Origin: Methylomonas koyamae
GTDB taxonomy: Bacteria > Pseudomonadota > Gammaproteobacteria > Methylococcales > Methylomonadaceae
DNA length: 64,000 nucleotides
Direction: 5' to 3'
Assembly (NCBI RefSeq): GCF_019669905.1
Contig: NZ_AP019778.1
Coordinates: forward strand, 62,001 to 126,000
Positions within the stretch are counted from its first letter, which is position 1. Every line of letters begins with the position of its first letter. The notes under the pieces are model-generated. The model worked only from the letters and a program-made list of their open reading frames with translations, was not told the origin of the DNA and ran no database searches. The position numbers and the translations under genes were made by a program. This document shows positions 26,195 to 34,642 of this stretch, piece by piece.

Positions 26195-28583
26195 GGCGTG
26201 TTTCCTGTTGTAGCAATAAATGGCGGATGGCGGCATCGGTCGAATAGCCTTGCCGTTTCAGATTTTTGATCGCGTTGACGTGTTCGGCCTTGGTGGAATA
26301 CAGCAAGCGTTTGTAGGGATCGACCACCAGACGGGCGATGCCTTGACCGTATTCGGTGATAAAGAAAATTTCCGAGTAGACGCCGGGGATAGTGTGAACC
26401 GATTTGAGCAATTGGATTCCGCCATCGGAGAGCGGCAGACGATTCTCGTTTTTAATGGTGTCGATCGCTTCCGGTTTTTGACCTAACAGATACATATTGG
26501 CCGAGTTCTCGACGATGGCTCGGCCGGTCGGCGAGCGATACAAATCGTTGACCGACTGGGTAATCGTCACCGCGGCACCTCCGTATTTTCGGAACCGTCG
26601 ATAACCATGTTCAATGAAGGTCGCTGCGTCCCCCATACTCAATAAATCCCAGGATTCGTCGATGATCACGATCTTGCGCCGATCGCGCTCTCCGAGATAC
26701 ATTTCCTGTTGGATCTGATAGATCAATTGCAGCAACACGACTTGTTGTAAGTGTTTGCGCCCCTTCAATTCCTCCAACTCCAACACGGTAAAACTATTCT
26801 GAAACCGAACATTGTTGACGCCGTTGAAGAACCGGCCATATTCGCCGGTCGACGTGAAGGGAAAAAGCTGTTCGCCGACATCCTTCAGTCTTTGGTCGGA
26901 TTCCGCCCGCAACCGCTGAGCGATATCGTCGACGGTCATCTTTTGCGCCATTTCATCCCATAGCCCTTTTAAGATCCGCTTTAATCCGGCGGTCTGAAAG
27001 TCGCTGAGTTTTTCGGTGGGTGCCGCCATCGCGGTGACCAGTCCGGCCACCACATCGGCTTCATCTTCCCAGTTTTGCACCAACTCGAAGGGATTCAGGC
27101 AAATCTGTTTGTCCGCCGTAAATTCCATGAATTCGCCGTCCAGCGTGTCGGCCAGATTCTGATAGGAGCGGCCGACGTCAATTACCCAGATCTGCGCCCC
27201 TTCGGTGAGATAATTGACGATAATTTCATTGGTCAGAAACGATTTACCGGACCCCGATTGCGCGGCGATGCAGCAATTGAAATTCGATCCGGAATCAAAT
27301 AACGAGACATTGACCAGTTGTCCTGAGCGCGAAATAAAGTTGAGTACCGGCGAACCAGTCCCCGACCAATCGGCAAACATCGGCAACAGCGGAATGGCGT
27401 GACGGGTTGCCATCGTGATATAGCGGTTACTCACTTGCACTTGGCTGAGTTCCGCGCCCAAGGGCAGGCAATTCAGAAAATATGGCAAACCAAAATACCG
27501 GTCTTCGAGCAGCTGAAAACCCAGCTCCCGGTAATAGGTGCGTGCATTGGACACGGCTTGGGATTCTTCATGAGGATCGCAGAACAACACCATGCCGAAA
27601 TAAGTGCGGATGGGGCGATCACCATCGTTCAGCGCATCGAAGAGTAAGTCGAAATTGTGTTTTCGGATCGCTAACTGCGGAACGATATTTAATAGCGGTC
27701 CCACCGCCTGATTGGCGGTGAATTGACGCTTGGTCTCCAATTTCATCCGTGTGGCTTCCGAATCCGGGTAATGCAGTGTGACGGAGATCAACACATTGTC
27801 GCGAATACCACGGGCTCCGCTCAGTAGATCCCCCAAATAGCTCAGGGCCGAGCCAAAATACACTTGATCCGGCAGCCGTTTGACCGATAAGGTTTTAACC
27901 CGTTTGTTGCCAAGAGTCACGCCGGTCTGATCGACCGCCAGTTCGTTATCGAAATCGAATAATTGTTCGCGGATCAATTTACGCGGATCGCACTCGGGCA
28001 CCACCAGATCGTGCCAGCTGGCTTCGGGGTGCCAATTCAACATCGTGTTCAACAGACGGACATACACGTCGGCCGTCAATGTCTTTGGCCTTAATCCACT
28101 CGTCGCTAACGCTTGAAACGCGGCCAAGAGCAATTCCGACGCATGTCTCAATTCTTTCTGAGTGGGTTTTGCCCCCGACAACGGTATCTTTGCAGTCACC
28201 AGCACATGAAACCGCCTAACCCGTGTCGGCAAGGCTTTATCGATCGGATGCTGAGTCGCCCCACGCAGATAGTCCACATTGGAAGCCACCAAGGCTTGAT
28301 ACAACGGATTTTGTTGCTCCATTCGGCGCGTCTTCAAGGTGGCCATCACCGTGTCGATATCGGGCGACGCCCACAAACCCACCTGGAGCAAGGTGTCGAT
28401 CGGCCATTCCTGATTCAACAAGACGTTGATGCGATCGGCGATCGACGGATCGTTTCCGAAGAGCGGCTCGCACAAAAAACCGAATCCCAAGCTGGCGTCT
28501 TCTCCCAAAAACAGATTGGTATCGGGATCGAACGCCAACACGGAGAATAAATTGTCGATTCTGTGGTAACTTTGTTTAGGCAT
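26184..28583 (-). CDS. traC: TraC, VirB4-family ATPase of the conjugative type IV secretion system
   Basis: A 799-residue TraC/VirB4 ATPase. An N-terminal TraC_F_IV domain (FSVLAFDPDTNLFLGEDASL, GFLCEPLFGNDPSIADRINV) precedes the ATPase domain. Walker A AAQSGSGKSFLTNE lies near residue 443 and Walker B KIVIIDESWDLL near 638. Further conserved blocks are YRRFRKYGGAAVTITQSVND and ENSANMYLLGQKPE. It powers pilus assembly at the inner membrane. Its start overlaps the end of a small RRXRR-domain gene by 8 bp, so the two are translationally linked. Confidence 0.96.
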   Translation of the reverse strand: MPKQSYHRIDNLFSVLAFDPDTNLFLGEDASLGFGFLCEPLFGNDPSIADRINVLLNQEWPIDTLLQVGLWASPDIDTVMATLKTRRMEQQNPLYQALVASNVDYLRGATQHPIDKALPTRVRRFHVLVTAKIPLSGAKPTQKELRHASELLLAAFQALATSGLRPKTLTADVYVRLLNTMLNWHPEASWHDLVVPECDPRKLIREQLFDFDNELAVDQTGVTLGNKRVKTLSVKRLPDQVYFGSALSYLGDLLSGARGIRDNVLISVTLHYPDSEATRMKLETKRQFTANQAVGPLLNIVPQLAIRKHNFDLLFDALNDGDRPIRTYFGMVLFCDPHEESQAVSNARTYYRELGFQLLEDRYFGLPYFLNCLPLGAELSQVQVSNRYITMATRHAIPLLPMFADWSGTGSPVLNFISRSGQLVNVSLFDSGSNFNCCIAAQSGSGKSFLTNEIIVNYLTEGAQIWVIDVGRSYQNLADTLDGEFMEFTADKQICLNPFELVQNWEDEADVVAGLVTAMAAPTEKLSDFQTAGLKRILKGLWDEMAQKMTVDDIAQRLRAESDQRLKDVGEQLFPFTSTGEYGRFFNGVNNVRFQNSFTVLELEELKGRKHLQQVVLLQLIYQIQQEMYLGERDRRKIVIIDESWDLLSMGDAATFIEHGYRRFRKYGGAAVTITQSVNDLYRSPTGRAIVENSANMYLLGQKPEAIDTIKNENRLPLSDGGIQLLKSVHTIPGVYSEIFFITEYGQGIARLVVDPYKRLLYSTKAEHVNAIKNLKRQGYSTDAAIRHLLLQQETRHVA

Positions 28584-28764
28584 CGGGGTTTACGCTTCTG
28601 TTTAACTCTATCGAGTAAGGGTTAACGGTACGGACCTTCGCTTGCTTGTTTTTGATAAGCCTTCTGGCTCTTGCCGCATTACACGGCACCAGCTCGGTGC
28701 CATCGCTGCTAAAAACCTGGACCTTTAACCGGCCATTCTGGTTATTCCGAGGACTCACTTTCAT
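28576..28764 (-). CDS. Stand-alone RRXRR/PLMP-like small protein
   Basis: A 62-residue protein. Its core reads VQVFSSDGTELVPCNAARAR, then RLIKNKQAKVRTVNPYSIEL. This follows the RRXRR (PLMP) domain pattern at the N-terminus of IscB/IsrB-type OMEGA nucleases: V-x-V-x-x-x-x-G-x-x-L-x-P, A-R-A-R-x-L-[IL]-K, AKV, and a final P[YF][ST]IxL. No RuvC, HNH or other nuclease domain follows, because the frame stops where traC begins. The 8-bp overlap with traC and the position between traA and traC make it an operon member. Possible roles are nucleic-acid binding or regulation of the operon. The similarity is by eye. Confidence 0.72.
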   Translation of the reverse strand: MKVSPRNNQNGRLKVQVFSSDGTELVPCNAARARRLIKNKQAKVRTVNPYSIELNRSVNPDA

Positions 28765-28890
28765 GCCCCATCCTGAAAGTCAGATGGCGGTTTCCCGCCG
28801 GACCTCGTTATCCAAGGTGTGATCACAATCACTTAAAGGATTGCAATTCCAAACCCAGATCACGGTCTATCGATTACGGAATCGATAGGA

Positions 28891-29202
28891 TTACCACGTC
28901 GCGGTAACGACGGCGTTGATGATGCCAGGGGCGGTAAACAAACCCAGACCGGCGGCGACACCGACCGCAAAACCCATCAGGGAATTGCGCAATACGCCGG
29001 CAATCAGCCCGACGACGATAAACGCCGCCGCAATCAATTTGCCCAACGATCCTTGCATCCAGTTGGTCAACAAGGTGTACACGGCGTTGAATTCGGTACT
29101 ACCGGTACCGGCAAACGATTCGGAGGAAAACAGAAACATTCCCGCCACGGCGACAAGGGCGACCAACATTTTGATCTGTACCAGATTTTTCATTTGTTTC
29201 AT
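28891..29202 (-). CDS. traA: TraA pilin precursor
   Basis: A 103-residue precursor starting at 29202, where AAGGT sits about 9 bp before the ATG. A long leader (KMLVALVAVAGMFLFSSESFAG) ends in SFA-G, a leader peptidase site. The mature part of about 70 residues has two hydrophobic segments: LGKLIAAAFIVVGLIAGVLR and FAVGVAAGLGLFTAPGIINA. This is the layout of F-type pilins. It lies between traV and traC as in IncA/C and SXT elements. The frame extends 20 codons further upstream, but that start has no supporting site. Confidence 0.85.
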   Translation of the reverse strand: MKQMKNLVQIKMLVALVAVAGMFLFSSESFAGTGSTEFNAVYTLLTNWMQGSLGKLIAAAFIVVGLIAGVLRNSLMGFAVGVAAGLGLFTAPGIINAVVTATW

Positions 29203-29315
29203 GGTTATACCTTTCAGAAAAGTGAGTAAATAGGCTTTAAACCCAAATCTCGGGCGCGGCAACGCCCGGTTGGCGATCTAACGCCTGACTCACCTTCTGG
29301 TGGTTTAACCGATTG

Positions 29316-29879
29316 CTAAAACGGCGATTTTGCTTTTAACAGCGACTCGAATCCTTCCGGCATTTTGCCGCCCCCTCCCCCCATTTTTTTACCGTCCACC
29401 AGTCCATCGAGATCGAATTTGTCCTTTTTAGGCGGTTCACGTTGTTCCACTTGCAGGGCACGCAATTGCGGATTTTGCGTTACAGATTTCTTGCCGATCA
29501 TCCAACGTCTCGGCTCTATCTCGGTAAACACATAACCGGATACATTCAAGTCGCCGTCTTTGTCCTCCCAGGGCGCGATCCAGATTCTCATGACTTCGGA
29601 TGGCGTGCGTATCGGGGTGGGATCCTCGATATGCGGCACTGGCGATTGTTCCCGGCCACTGCCGGTCAGGGTCACCGGTTGCGGCTTGGTCGCTTCGCTG
29701 GGTGCAGTTCCCTCACCGGAAGGCAACGCATTATCGGTAACTTGATAGGCGCGTTCGGTGGACATACAAATCGGATCATCTGGCATCCCTTTACAACCAT
29801 ACGAATCCGGAATCAGCGTACAAGCACCGAGTAGTGGTACCAACACGATCAACAAAACTGATCTGAACATGCGTTTCAC
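29316..29879 (-). CDS. traV: TraV outer-membrane lipoprotein
   Basis: A 187-residue lipoprotein with the lipobox LGAC (VLLIVLVPLLGACTLIPDSY), followed by the TraV signature GCKGMPDDPICMST and a proline-rich linker. MRIWIAPWEDKDGDLNVSGY and FTEIEPRRWMIGK match the conserved C-terminal part. TraV links TraK in the outer membrane to TraB. It ends with a Gly-rich stretch (KKMGGGGGKMP). It is spaced 1 bp from dsbC. Confidence 0.92.
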   Translation of the reverse strand: MKRMFRSVLLIVLVPLLGACTLIPDSYGCKGMPDDPICMSTERAYQVTDNALPSGEGTAPSEATKPQPVTLTGSGREQSPVPHIEDPTPIRTPSEVMRIWIAPWEDKDGDLNVSGYVFTEIEPRRWMIGKKSVTQNPQLRALQVEQREPPKKDKFDLDGLVDGKKMGGGGGKMPEGFESLLKAKSPF

Positions 29880-29880
29880 C

Positions 29881-30645
29881 TTATTGTTTTGCAGTTGAGA
29901 CGCTTTGAGTGCTATTCAGCCAACCGGCTAAATCGTCCGGGGCGCCTTTGTGGGTACGACCGTCCTGGGCAATTACAAACGGCACCGCGGTCAATCCCAA
30001 GATGGCCGAAGTAATCACCGCTTTCTGCATGGGCTCCTTGTCGCAGTTGCCTGGAAGCTGTTCCGGCAACCCAGCGTAGTCCTGATTGAGTAGTGCGGTC
30101 GTCGCCTTTTCCTTGTCCTTGGTTTGGAGCAGGCATTCGATTTTGTTGACCAGAATCGTCGACTCCTGTCCCAATACCGCGATCGGGATAATCTTGAAGG
30201 TGTAACGATCGGCGAGTGCCGGTAGCTGCTGCTGCAACTTTTTGCAGTAGCGGCATTGCGGATCGACGAATACCACAACAGAGGTTTTGCCCTTGCCCAC
30301 CAGCACCGGGCCGAGTTCGTCGATGTTGAGTTTCATGTCGGCTAGCGGAATCCGATTCATCACGGAATCGACTTGTTCGATCCGGGTAATCGGTGTTTTC
30401 GACCAGGTATCCATTAATTGGCCCTTGAAGGCAAATCGGCCGTTGCGGGATATGAAGTAGGTCTCGCCGCCCGCCTCTACCATATTGAAGCCATCAATCG
30501 GCAAGGCCTTCATCGCGTTAATGGCCCCTTTCGCAAACAATGCGGCCTCGGTCGGTGTCGAGACTTCAGGACTTGCCACGGGTGGCTGACCGGCGACAGC
30601 CAGACTGGACACCACTAAGAGGAAAATTGCAGGGAGTAATTTCAT
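29881..30645 (-). CDS. dsbC: DsbC-like periplasmic disulphide isomerase
   Basis: A 254-residue protein starting at 30645 with GGAGACCCC before the ATG. It has a signal peptide (LPAIFLLVVSSLAVAG), a DsbC N-terminal dimerisation region (EAGGETYFISRNGRFAFKGQ), and a thioredoxin domain with VVVFVDPQCRYCKKLQ, where CRYC is the active-site CxxC, and AVPFVIAQDG, which holds the cis-Pro. It probably folds the cysteine-rich TraN, TraU and TraH in the periplasm. DsbC inside the tra operon is a mark of SXT/IncA/C-type systems. Confidence 0.92.
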   Translation of the reverse strand: MKLLPAIFLLVVSSLAVAGQPPVASPEVSTPTEAALFAKGAINAMKALPIDGFNMVEAGGETYFISRNGRFAFKGQLMDTWSKTPITRIEQVDSVMNRIPLADMKLNIDELGPVLVGKGKTSVVVFVDPQCRYCKKLQQQLPALADRYTFKIIPIAVLGQESTILVNKIECLLQTKDKEKATTALLNQDYAGLPEQLPGNCDKEPMQKAVITSAILGLTAVPFVIAQDGRTHKGAPDDLAGWLNSTQSVSTAKQ

Positions 30646-30663
30646 GGGGTCTCCATTCATTGA

Positions 30664-31992
30664 TTAACTTTTTTCAAGCAACCGCAACTTGGTGCCGCGT
30701 TGCACGACTAAATTGATCTTGCGGGTCACATCGATCTCGATCACCGGGAACAGGTTCTCCGCATAATCGATGTAATAATTTGCCAAGCGCTCCATGGCGT
30801 ACCCGGTTCCCCGTAAGGCCCCTCCCTCTATCGAATCCTGGCTAAAGGAGCGTTGAAACGGGGTTGTGGCCACGCCAGCGGGTCCGGCCAACGCCAGCAC
30901 CTGGGTTTGCGTTCGACCAAACATATCCGAGAATCCGCGCAGAAAGCCGGCCAACAGTGCATTGCGCAGTAAAGCGCCTTGTTTGCTGACGAAGCGTCCG
31001 CGAATACCAACCTTGCCGTCTTCGCCCACCGCATACGCATCCAAGGGAACTTCGATAACACCGCCATCCTGGCGTACACAGGAAATGGATTCCGCCCGAA
31101 TGTAGGCGCGTTCCGAACTCAAGTCGCCGAATCCGGAGCTGACCACAAAACATTCTTTGACGTCAGCCGTATACCGATTCGGCAGGATGGCGTCGGCTTT
31201 TAAGCGCACTAACACCGGAAATGGGTTTTTCTGTGCACTACTCCCGGTTGGAGCGTCCATACCGTTCAACAGGTTGCCCGATAAAATACTGCCTGCCGGG
31301 ATGAGGACGCTTTCTTGTTCGGCTTTTTTGGTCTCCGCGACTTCGACCTTTTTCTTGGTTTCAGGATCGGTGCTGGCAGCTTGCTTGATCACTCGGATTT
31401 GCAGAGCATTTCGCTCCGAGTCCCGCGCCGGGTTCGATGCAATCGGATCAACAGGCATCGCCGCCGGGTCTTGATAGGCCCGCGGATTAAACAAATTGTC
31501 GGCGTTGGTGACTCGCTCCTTGGCTTGGTGAGACTTTGCGCCGGCATCGGGAGGCAACACTGTCTGAGCCCCCGAAGGTTCCGCTTTGTTTTCGGTTTTC
31601 AAGCGATCGATTTCCGCTTTCAGCGCTTCGATTTGTGTTTGAGCGGTTTGACCAGTTTGATCGGCCAATTGTTTGATCCGTTGCTGATCTGACGCTTGAT
31701 ATTGATTATTTTGGGCGACTACGCCGTCTAGCAGCGAGCGTATTGCATGTTGATCCTCCTGGAGTTTGCGAATTTGTGCCCCAAGACCGTCGATTCCTAA
31801 AGACCTGGGATCTGCATCGGTGAAAATATGCCGAGCAACGTCCTTTTTCGAGGCATTTTGTACCGGCGGCGGGGCGTCGCCCAACATCAAACTGATTGCC
31901 ACCATCAGCGTCGCAACAATCGTAGTGACGACAATTACTCGTTGATAAGAAGGATTGAGCGCGTCCCATTTTTCAAGTAGCGTGTTCTTCAT
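30664..31992 (-). CDS. traB: TraB, VirB10-like core complex protein
   Basis: A 442-residue protein with one N-terminal membrane helix (VIVVTTIVATLMVAISLML), a coiled coil (about residues 74-135, ending IEALKAEIDRLKTEN), and the VirB10-like C-terminal domain. That domain has SVLIPAGSILSGNLLNGMDA, FPVLVRLKADAILPNRY and FVVSSGFGDLSSERAYIR. The sequence ends with FPVIEIDVTRKINLVVQRGT, the usual TraB ending. It spans the periplasm and joins the inner-membrane ATPase to the outer-membrane TraK/TraV ring. Confidence 0.95.
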   Translation of the reverse strand: MKNTLLEKWDALNPSYQRVIVVTTIVATLMVAISLMLGDAPPPVQNASKKDVARHIFTDADPRSLGIDGLGAQIRKLQEDQHAIRSLLDGVVAQNNQYQASDQQRIKQLADQTGQTAQTQIEALKAEIDRLKTENKAEPSGAQTVLPPDAGAKSHQAKERVTNADNLFNPRAYQDPAAMPVDPIASNPARDSERNALQIRVIKQAASTDPETKKKVEVAETKKAEQESVLIPAGSILSGNLLNGMDAPTGSSAQKNPFPVLVRLKADAILPNRYTADVKECFVVSSGFGDLSSERAYIRAESISCVRQDGGVIEVPLDAYAVGEDGKVGIRGRFVSKQGALLRNALLAGFLRGFSDMFGRTQTQVLALAGPAGVATTPFQRSFSQDSIEGGALRGTGYAMERLANYYIDYAENLFPVIEIDVTRKINLVVQRGTKLRLLEKS

Positions 31993-32001
31993 AATCCGCC
32001 C

Positions 32002-32880
32002 TTATCGCAAGACCGACGGTCTGATCTGTTCTTCGGCTAGGCCTCGTTGCTTCACTATCACAAACAACTCGGTCGATTGTCCGGGTTCCAGCCACACATC
32101 CGGCCAGGCCGCCACCGCCACAATGTCGCTAAGCCCGGTTCCCTGACCAATACAAGAACGCTCGTCGAGTTCGATGCGCTGAGGGGTGGTATTGACCGTT
32201 TTTGCAATTAAGATCGTCGTATTGCGTCCATCAAAGGCTTGGCCGACGGTAGTTTGAATGCCCTGCTGGTCGCAATAAACGGTTTCGTTCGCCGATACCG
32301 GGCGGCCACTGAATCCATTGGGACTTTGCATTAACGCCAGTTCTCTCAGGGTGGCTTTCAGTTGCGCGACATGCTCTTGTTGAACCGTATCGTCGACGTT
32401 ACCGCTTTTTTTGGCTGCCGGTTGCGTCTGAGTCAGGCGAGAATATTCGACGCCGGCGAGTTCAAGCCGAATCTCACGGGGCGGAATCAGTTTCGGCGCC
32501 AGCGTCAGCGATATGGCAAGCGATTCGTTCTCGCCCGGCGTTATGTATAGAGTGACCGGATCTTCGCTATTGCTGGCGACATAGACCACATTGCCCTCCA
32601 CTTGCGTTTCGGCGCGACTGACCGTTCTGACGCGAGGACTGGGAAACGGCGTCACAATTCGATTCAGATGGTTTTGCGCCACCGTGATAATCTCATTGAT
32701 CCCGGCCGAGACTTTGATGGTTTGCGGGGCGATGCCGCCGGCGGGCGCCGTTTCCGCGGATTGAACGGTTTTCAATACATCGGCTGGAACCGCTAACAAG
32801 TCTAACGACTGAGGTTCGGCGACGGCACAGCAAGCTACCCCAAACAGGCCAATCATTAACGCGCATTTACGGATTTGCAT
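32002..32880 (-). CDS. traK: TraK, secretin-like outer-membrane core protein
   Basis: A 292-residue periplasmic protein with a signal peptide (CALMIGLFGVACCAVAEPQ). INEIITVAQNHLNRIVTPFP is the conserved TraK/VirB9-like N-terminal block, followed by VYVASNSEDPVTLYITP. The C-terminus WPDVWLEPGQSTELFVIV is also typical. It forms the outer ring of the transfer channel with TraV and TraB. It overlaps traE by 14 bp, supporting coupled translation. Confidence 0.93.
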   Translation of the reverse strand: MQIRKCALMIGLFGVACCAVAEPQSLDLLAVPADVLKTVQSAETAPAGGIAPQTIKVSAGINEIITVAQNHLNRIVTPFPSPRVRTVSRAETQVEGNVVYVASNSEDPVTLYITPGENESLAISLTLAPKLIPPREIRLELAGVEYSRLTQTQPAAKKSGNVDDTVQQEHVAQLKATLRELALMQSPNGFSGRPVSANETVYCDQQGIQTTVGQAFDGRNTTILIAKTVNTTPQRIELDERSCIGQGTGLSDIVAVAAWPDVWLEPGQSTELFVIVKQRGLAEEQIRPSVLR

Positions 32881-33484
32881 GTGTGGACGCCTCCATTTGC
32901 TTTTGCATTTCTAAAAACTCTTTGGTTTTCGGTTCCCCTTGATAGACGTTGAGGTCGCTCACCACCGGGTTGTAGTTAACAATCGCGATTTGAAACTCGT
33001 AGGTGCGAAAGGATGATTCGGGTTTATCGTTTGGACCTTTGGTTATGAGCTGGCCAGTCACGAACACTTTGTTGGTTTCTTGTTCGAAATACACTTGATT
33101 CGGCGTAAAAGAAGTCGATATTTTGTCAATCTTCAACGCACTGATCTGATCGTTCATTGCATTGATGATTTCGCGATGGATCTCCGATGACAGTAATGGG
33201 GATATCGCGTTGCCTACGAAATCCAGTGTGTTGGGGGTTACGTTGCCAAGTAATTGCGCTAGAAATAGACCCCACGCTTCCTTGGTTTGGGCAGACGCCT
33301 CCTGCCGGGAAATCTCGACCTTCTCAGTCAGATTGGGTGGGATCATGATCACTGTCCGTTCCGTTCGTAACGCGGCGAACGCTGTGATGACGTTGGTTGC
33401 GAGCAAACCGATCAATAAAATTCTGTGCAGGCGGTTTTCCGCTTGGACAAAACCCCACGACTGTAAAAATACACTCAGCTTCAT
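32867..33484 (-). CDS. traE: TraE, VirB5/VirB8-related F-type transfer protein
   Basis: A 205-residue protein with an N-terminal membrane segment (ILLIGLLATNVITAFAALR) after a short cytoplasmic tail. It then has the TraE pattern VIMIPPNLTEKVEISRQEAS, EAWGLFLAQLLGNVTP and VFVTGQLITKGPN. It is an inner-membrane component of the F-type assembly machinery. It overlaps traL by 4 bp and traK by 14 bp. Confidence 0.93.
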   Translation of the reverse strand: MKLSVFLQSWGFVQAENRLHRILLIGLLATNVITAFAALRTERTVIMIPPNLTEKVEISRQEASAQTKEAWGLFLAQLLGNVTPNTLDFVGNAISPLLSSEIHREIINAMNDQISALKIDKISTSFTPNQVYFEQETNKVFVTGQLITKGPNDKPESSFRTYEFQIAIVNYNPVVSDLNVYQGEPKTKEFLEMQKQMEASTHANP

Positions 33485-33762
33485 TGGTAGTACTTCCTGA
33501 TATAGGGGTTAGGGACCGATATCGCGTTGGTTGGGAGTAAACCGACCCAATAAGCTGCGTGTACCAAAAAGCCGTTCGGCCGGTTATCGGTGAATCGGCG
33601 GATGAACTTGATCACGAAGTACGATGCGATCAAGCAATACAACAGATGATCGATGAAGATGCCAAGCAACATCATGGCCACCACAATGACCAAGTCGTGG
33701 GCGGTCCAAATCAACAGAATAGGTGGATCATCGATAAAGCGGGGGATCTTGGTAGGTTCCAT
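33481..33762 (-). CDS. traL: TraL, first structural gene of the main transfer operon
   Basis: A 93-residue protein starting IPRFIDDPPILLIWTAHDLV, the clear TraL signature. It continues with a hydrophobic stretch (VVAMMLLGIFIDHLLYCLI) and a basic C-terminal part (KFIRRFTDNRPNGFLVHAAYW). TraL is a small inner-membrane protein needed for pilus assembly. It opens the minus-strand operon traL-E-K-B-dsbC-V-A and onwards. The palindrome at 33808-33854 begins 46 bp upstream of its start. Confidence 0.94.
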   Translation of the reverse strand: MEPTKIPRFIDDPPILLIWTAHDLVIVVAMMLLGIFIDHLLYCLIASYFVIKFIRRFTDNRPNGFLVHAAYWVGLLPTNAISVPNPYIRKYYQ

Positions 33763-33807
33763 GCTAGCCTCCTGTGTTGGTGGCTATTGTGCACAAAACG
33801 CAAATTA

Positions 33808-33854
33808 AAACCCGCTGGCTAAATGCTTTTAAAATGCACTTTGCCAGCGGGTTT
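33808..33854. promoter_or_regulatory. 47-bp palindrome upstream of traL (shared transfer element)
   Basis: The arm AAACCCGCTGGCTAAATGC (33808-33826) faces TTTGCCAGCGGGTTT (33840-33854), with an AT-rich centre that continues the symmetry (TTTTAAAA). The first arm is identical to 17640-17658 before traF. Two readings are possible. It may be a binding site with two inverted half-sites for the FlhDC-like activator. Alternatively, on the minus-strand transcript the stem followed by TTTTAATTTG may be a weak terminator or attenuator before traL. The repetition before traF without a full stem favours the protein-binding reading. Confidence 0.6.
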
Positions 33855-33920
33855 GAGGATCAGGCTTGTGATAAACAGGTTTTTTGTTTGAAGAGGTCGC
33901 CCATGATTTTAAGCACTCCC

Positions 33921-33955
33921 TCCACCTGTAAGGTCATACCATATTTATTTTGCCA
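33921..33955 (-). promoter_or_regulatory. Possible promoter and leader upstream of traL
   Basis: On the minus strand TTGACT and TATGAC are separated by 18 bp, a plausible sigma-70 promoter. Downstream is a GGAGGG site and a short open frame ending in KQKTCLSQA before the 47-bp palindrome. A transcript from here would run through the palindrome into traL. The -35 and -10 are imperfect and the leader frame has no known match. Confidence 0.35.
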
Positions 33956-34012
33956 AAGTCAACGGCACCAGAGACAATAATGCTAGAGTAGCGGAAATTT
34001 GGACGGGGAAAA

Positions 34013-34642
34013 TTGGCAATGGCGGAATGGGGTCGAAAAGATGCCGAGATGGCAATTGCTTTGAAACGCGCCGAGTTAAATCGCGCGTTGAGCTATAAAG
34101 TCAATTATGACGCCGAGGGACATAACATCTGCCTAGCGCTAATACGTTTCAAAGACAATACCATAGATGTGCTTACAGCATATTCTAATGACAGCGCAAT
34201 TCCAGAATCGATCAGGCTCGGATTGAACTTGATACCGAATTTGTATGCTTTCATGCCGAAAACAGAGTTTTTTGGCTGCGATGGAATGGCGCAGTTCCAT
34301 ACCGAACCGAAGCTGCTCAATTATCTCTTTGCAACTCCCGGCATCCGCCAGAATGTATTTAGCGGTAATCTCCCTATAAACACTTTCTATAAATCGGTTC
34401 TCGAAAGTCAGCGCGAACGAGCTATTTGGCATTCGCAACACGTAAAGAGCCCTGACGACCTCGCTTCTGTCACCTTAGTAACGGAGATCAATTGTTGTTC
34501 GACTTGCACGGAATACTCAATCAACCGATTTCGGAATCGATTTCCCAACATTCCACTTCTTGTTATTGAACTTGGTAAGGAAGTGGGTAAAAAGCTACCG
34601 GTCCAATTCGAGAAAATATCGATCTCAATCACGCCAAAATGA
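34013..34642 (+). CDS. Predicted deaminase-fold protein (cytidine deaminase-like superfamily)
   Basis: A 209-residue protein. GMAQFHTEPKLLNYL (about residues 92-106) has the H-x-E of the deaminase superfamily. VTLVTEINCCSTCTEYSINR (about 151-170) provides the C-x-x-C zinc ligands after a beta strand, in the correct order and spacing. The layout resembles stand-alone members of the toxin-type deaminase families rather than housekeeping cytidine deaminase. It is transcribed away from traL, next to the transfer control region. No secretion signal is visible. The function could be nucleic-acid editing, nucleotide metabolism or a toxin. The fold call is by motif only. Confidence 0.6.
   Translation: MAMAEWGRKDAEMAIALKRAELNRALSYKVNYDAEGHNICLALIRFKDNTIDVLTAYSNDSAIPESIRLGLNLIPNLYAFMPKTEFFGCDGMAQFHTEPKLLNYLFATPGIRQNVFSGNLPINTFYKSVLESQRERAIWHSQHVKSPDDLASVTLVTEINCCSTCTEYSINRFRNRFPNIPLLVIELGKEVGKKLPVQFEKISISITPK

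Noticed and set aside
28576..28764. Reading the RRXRR-like gene as part of an active IscB/OMEGA system
   Set aside because: There is no RuvC or HNH domain downstream, since traC starts there, and no omega RNA structure was recognised next to it.
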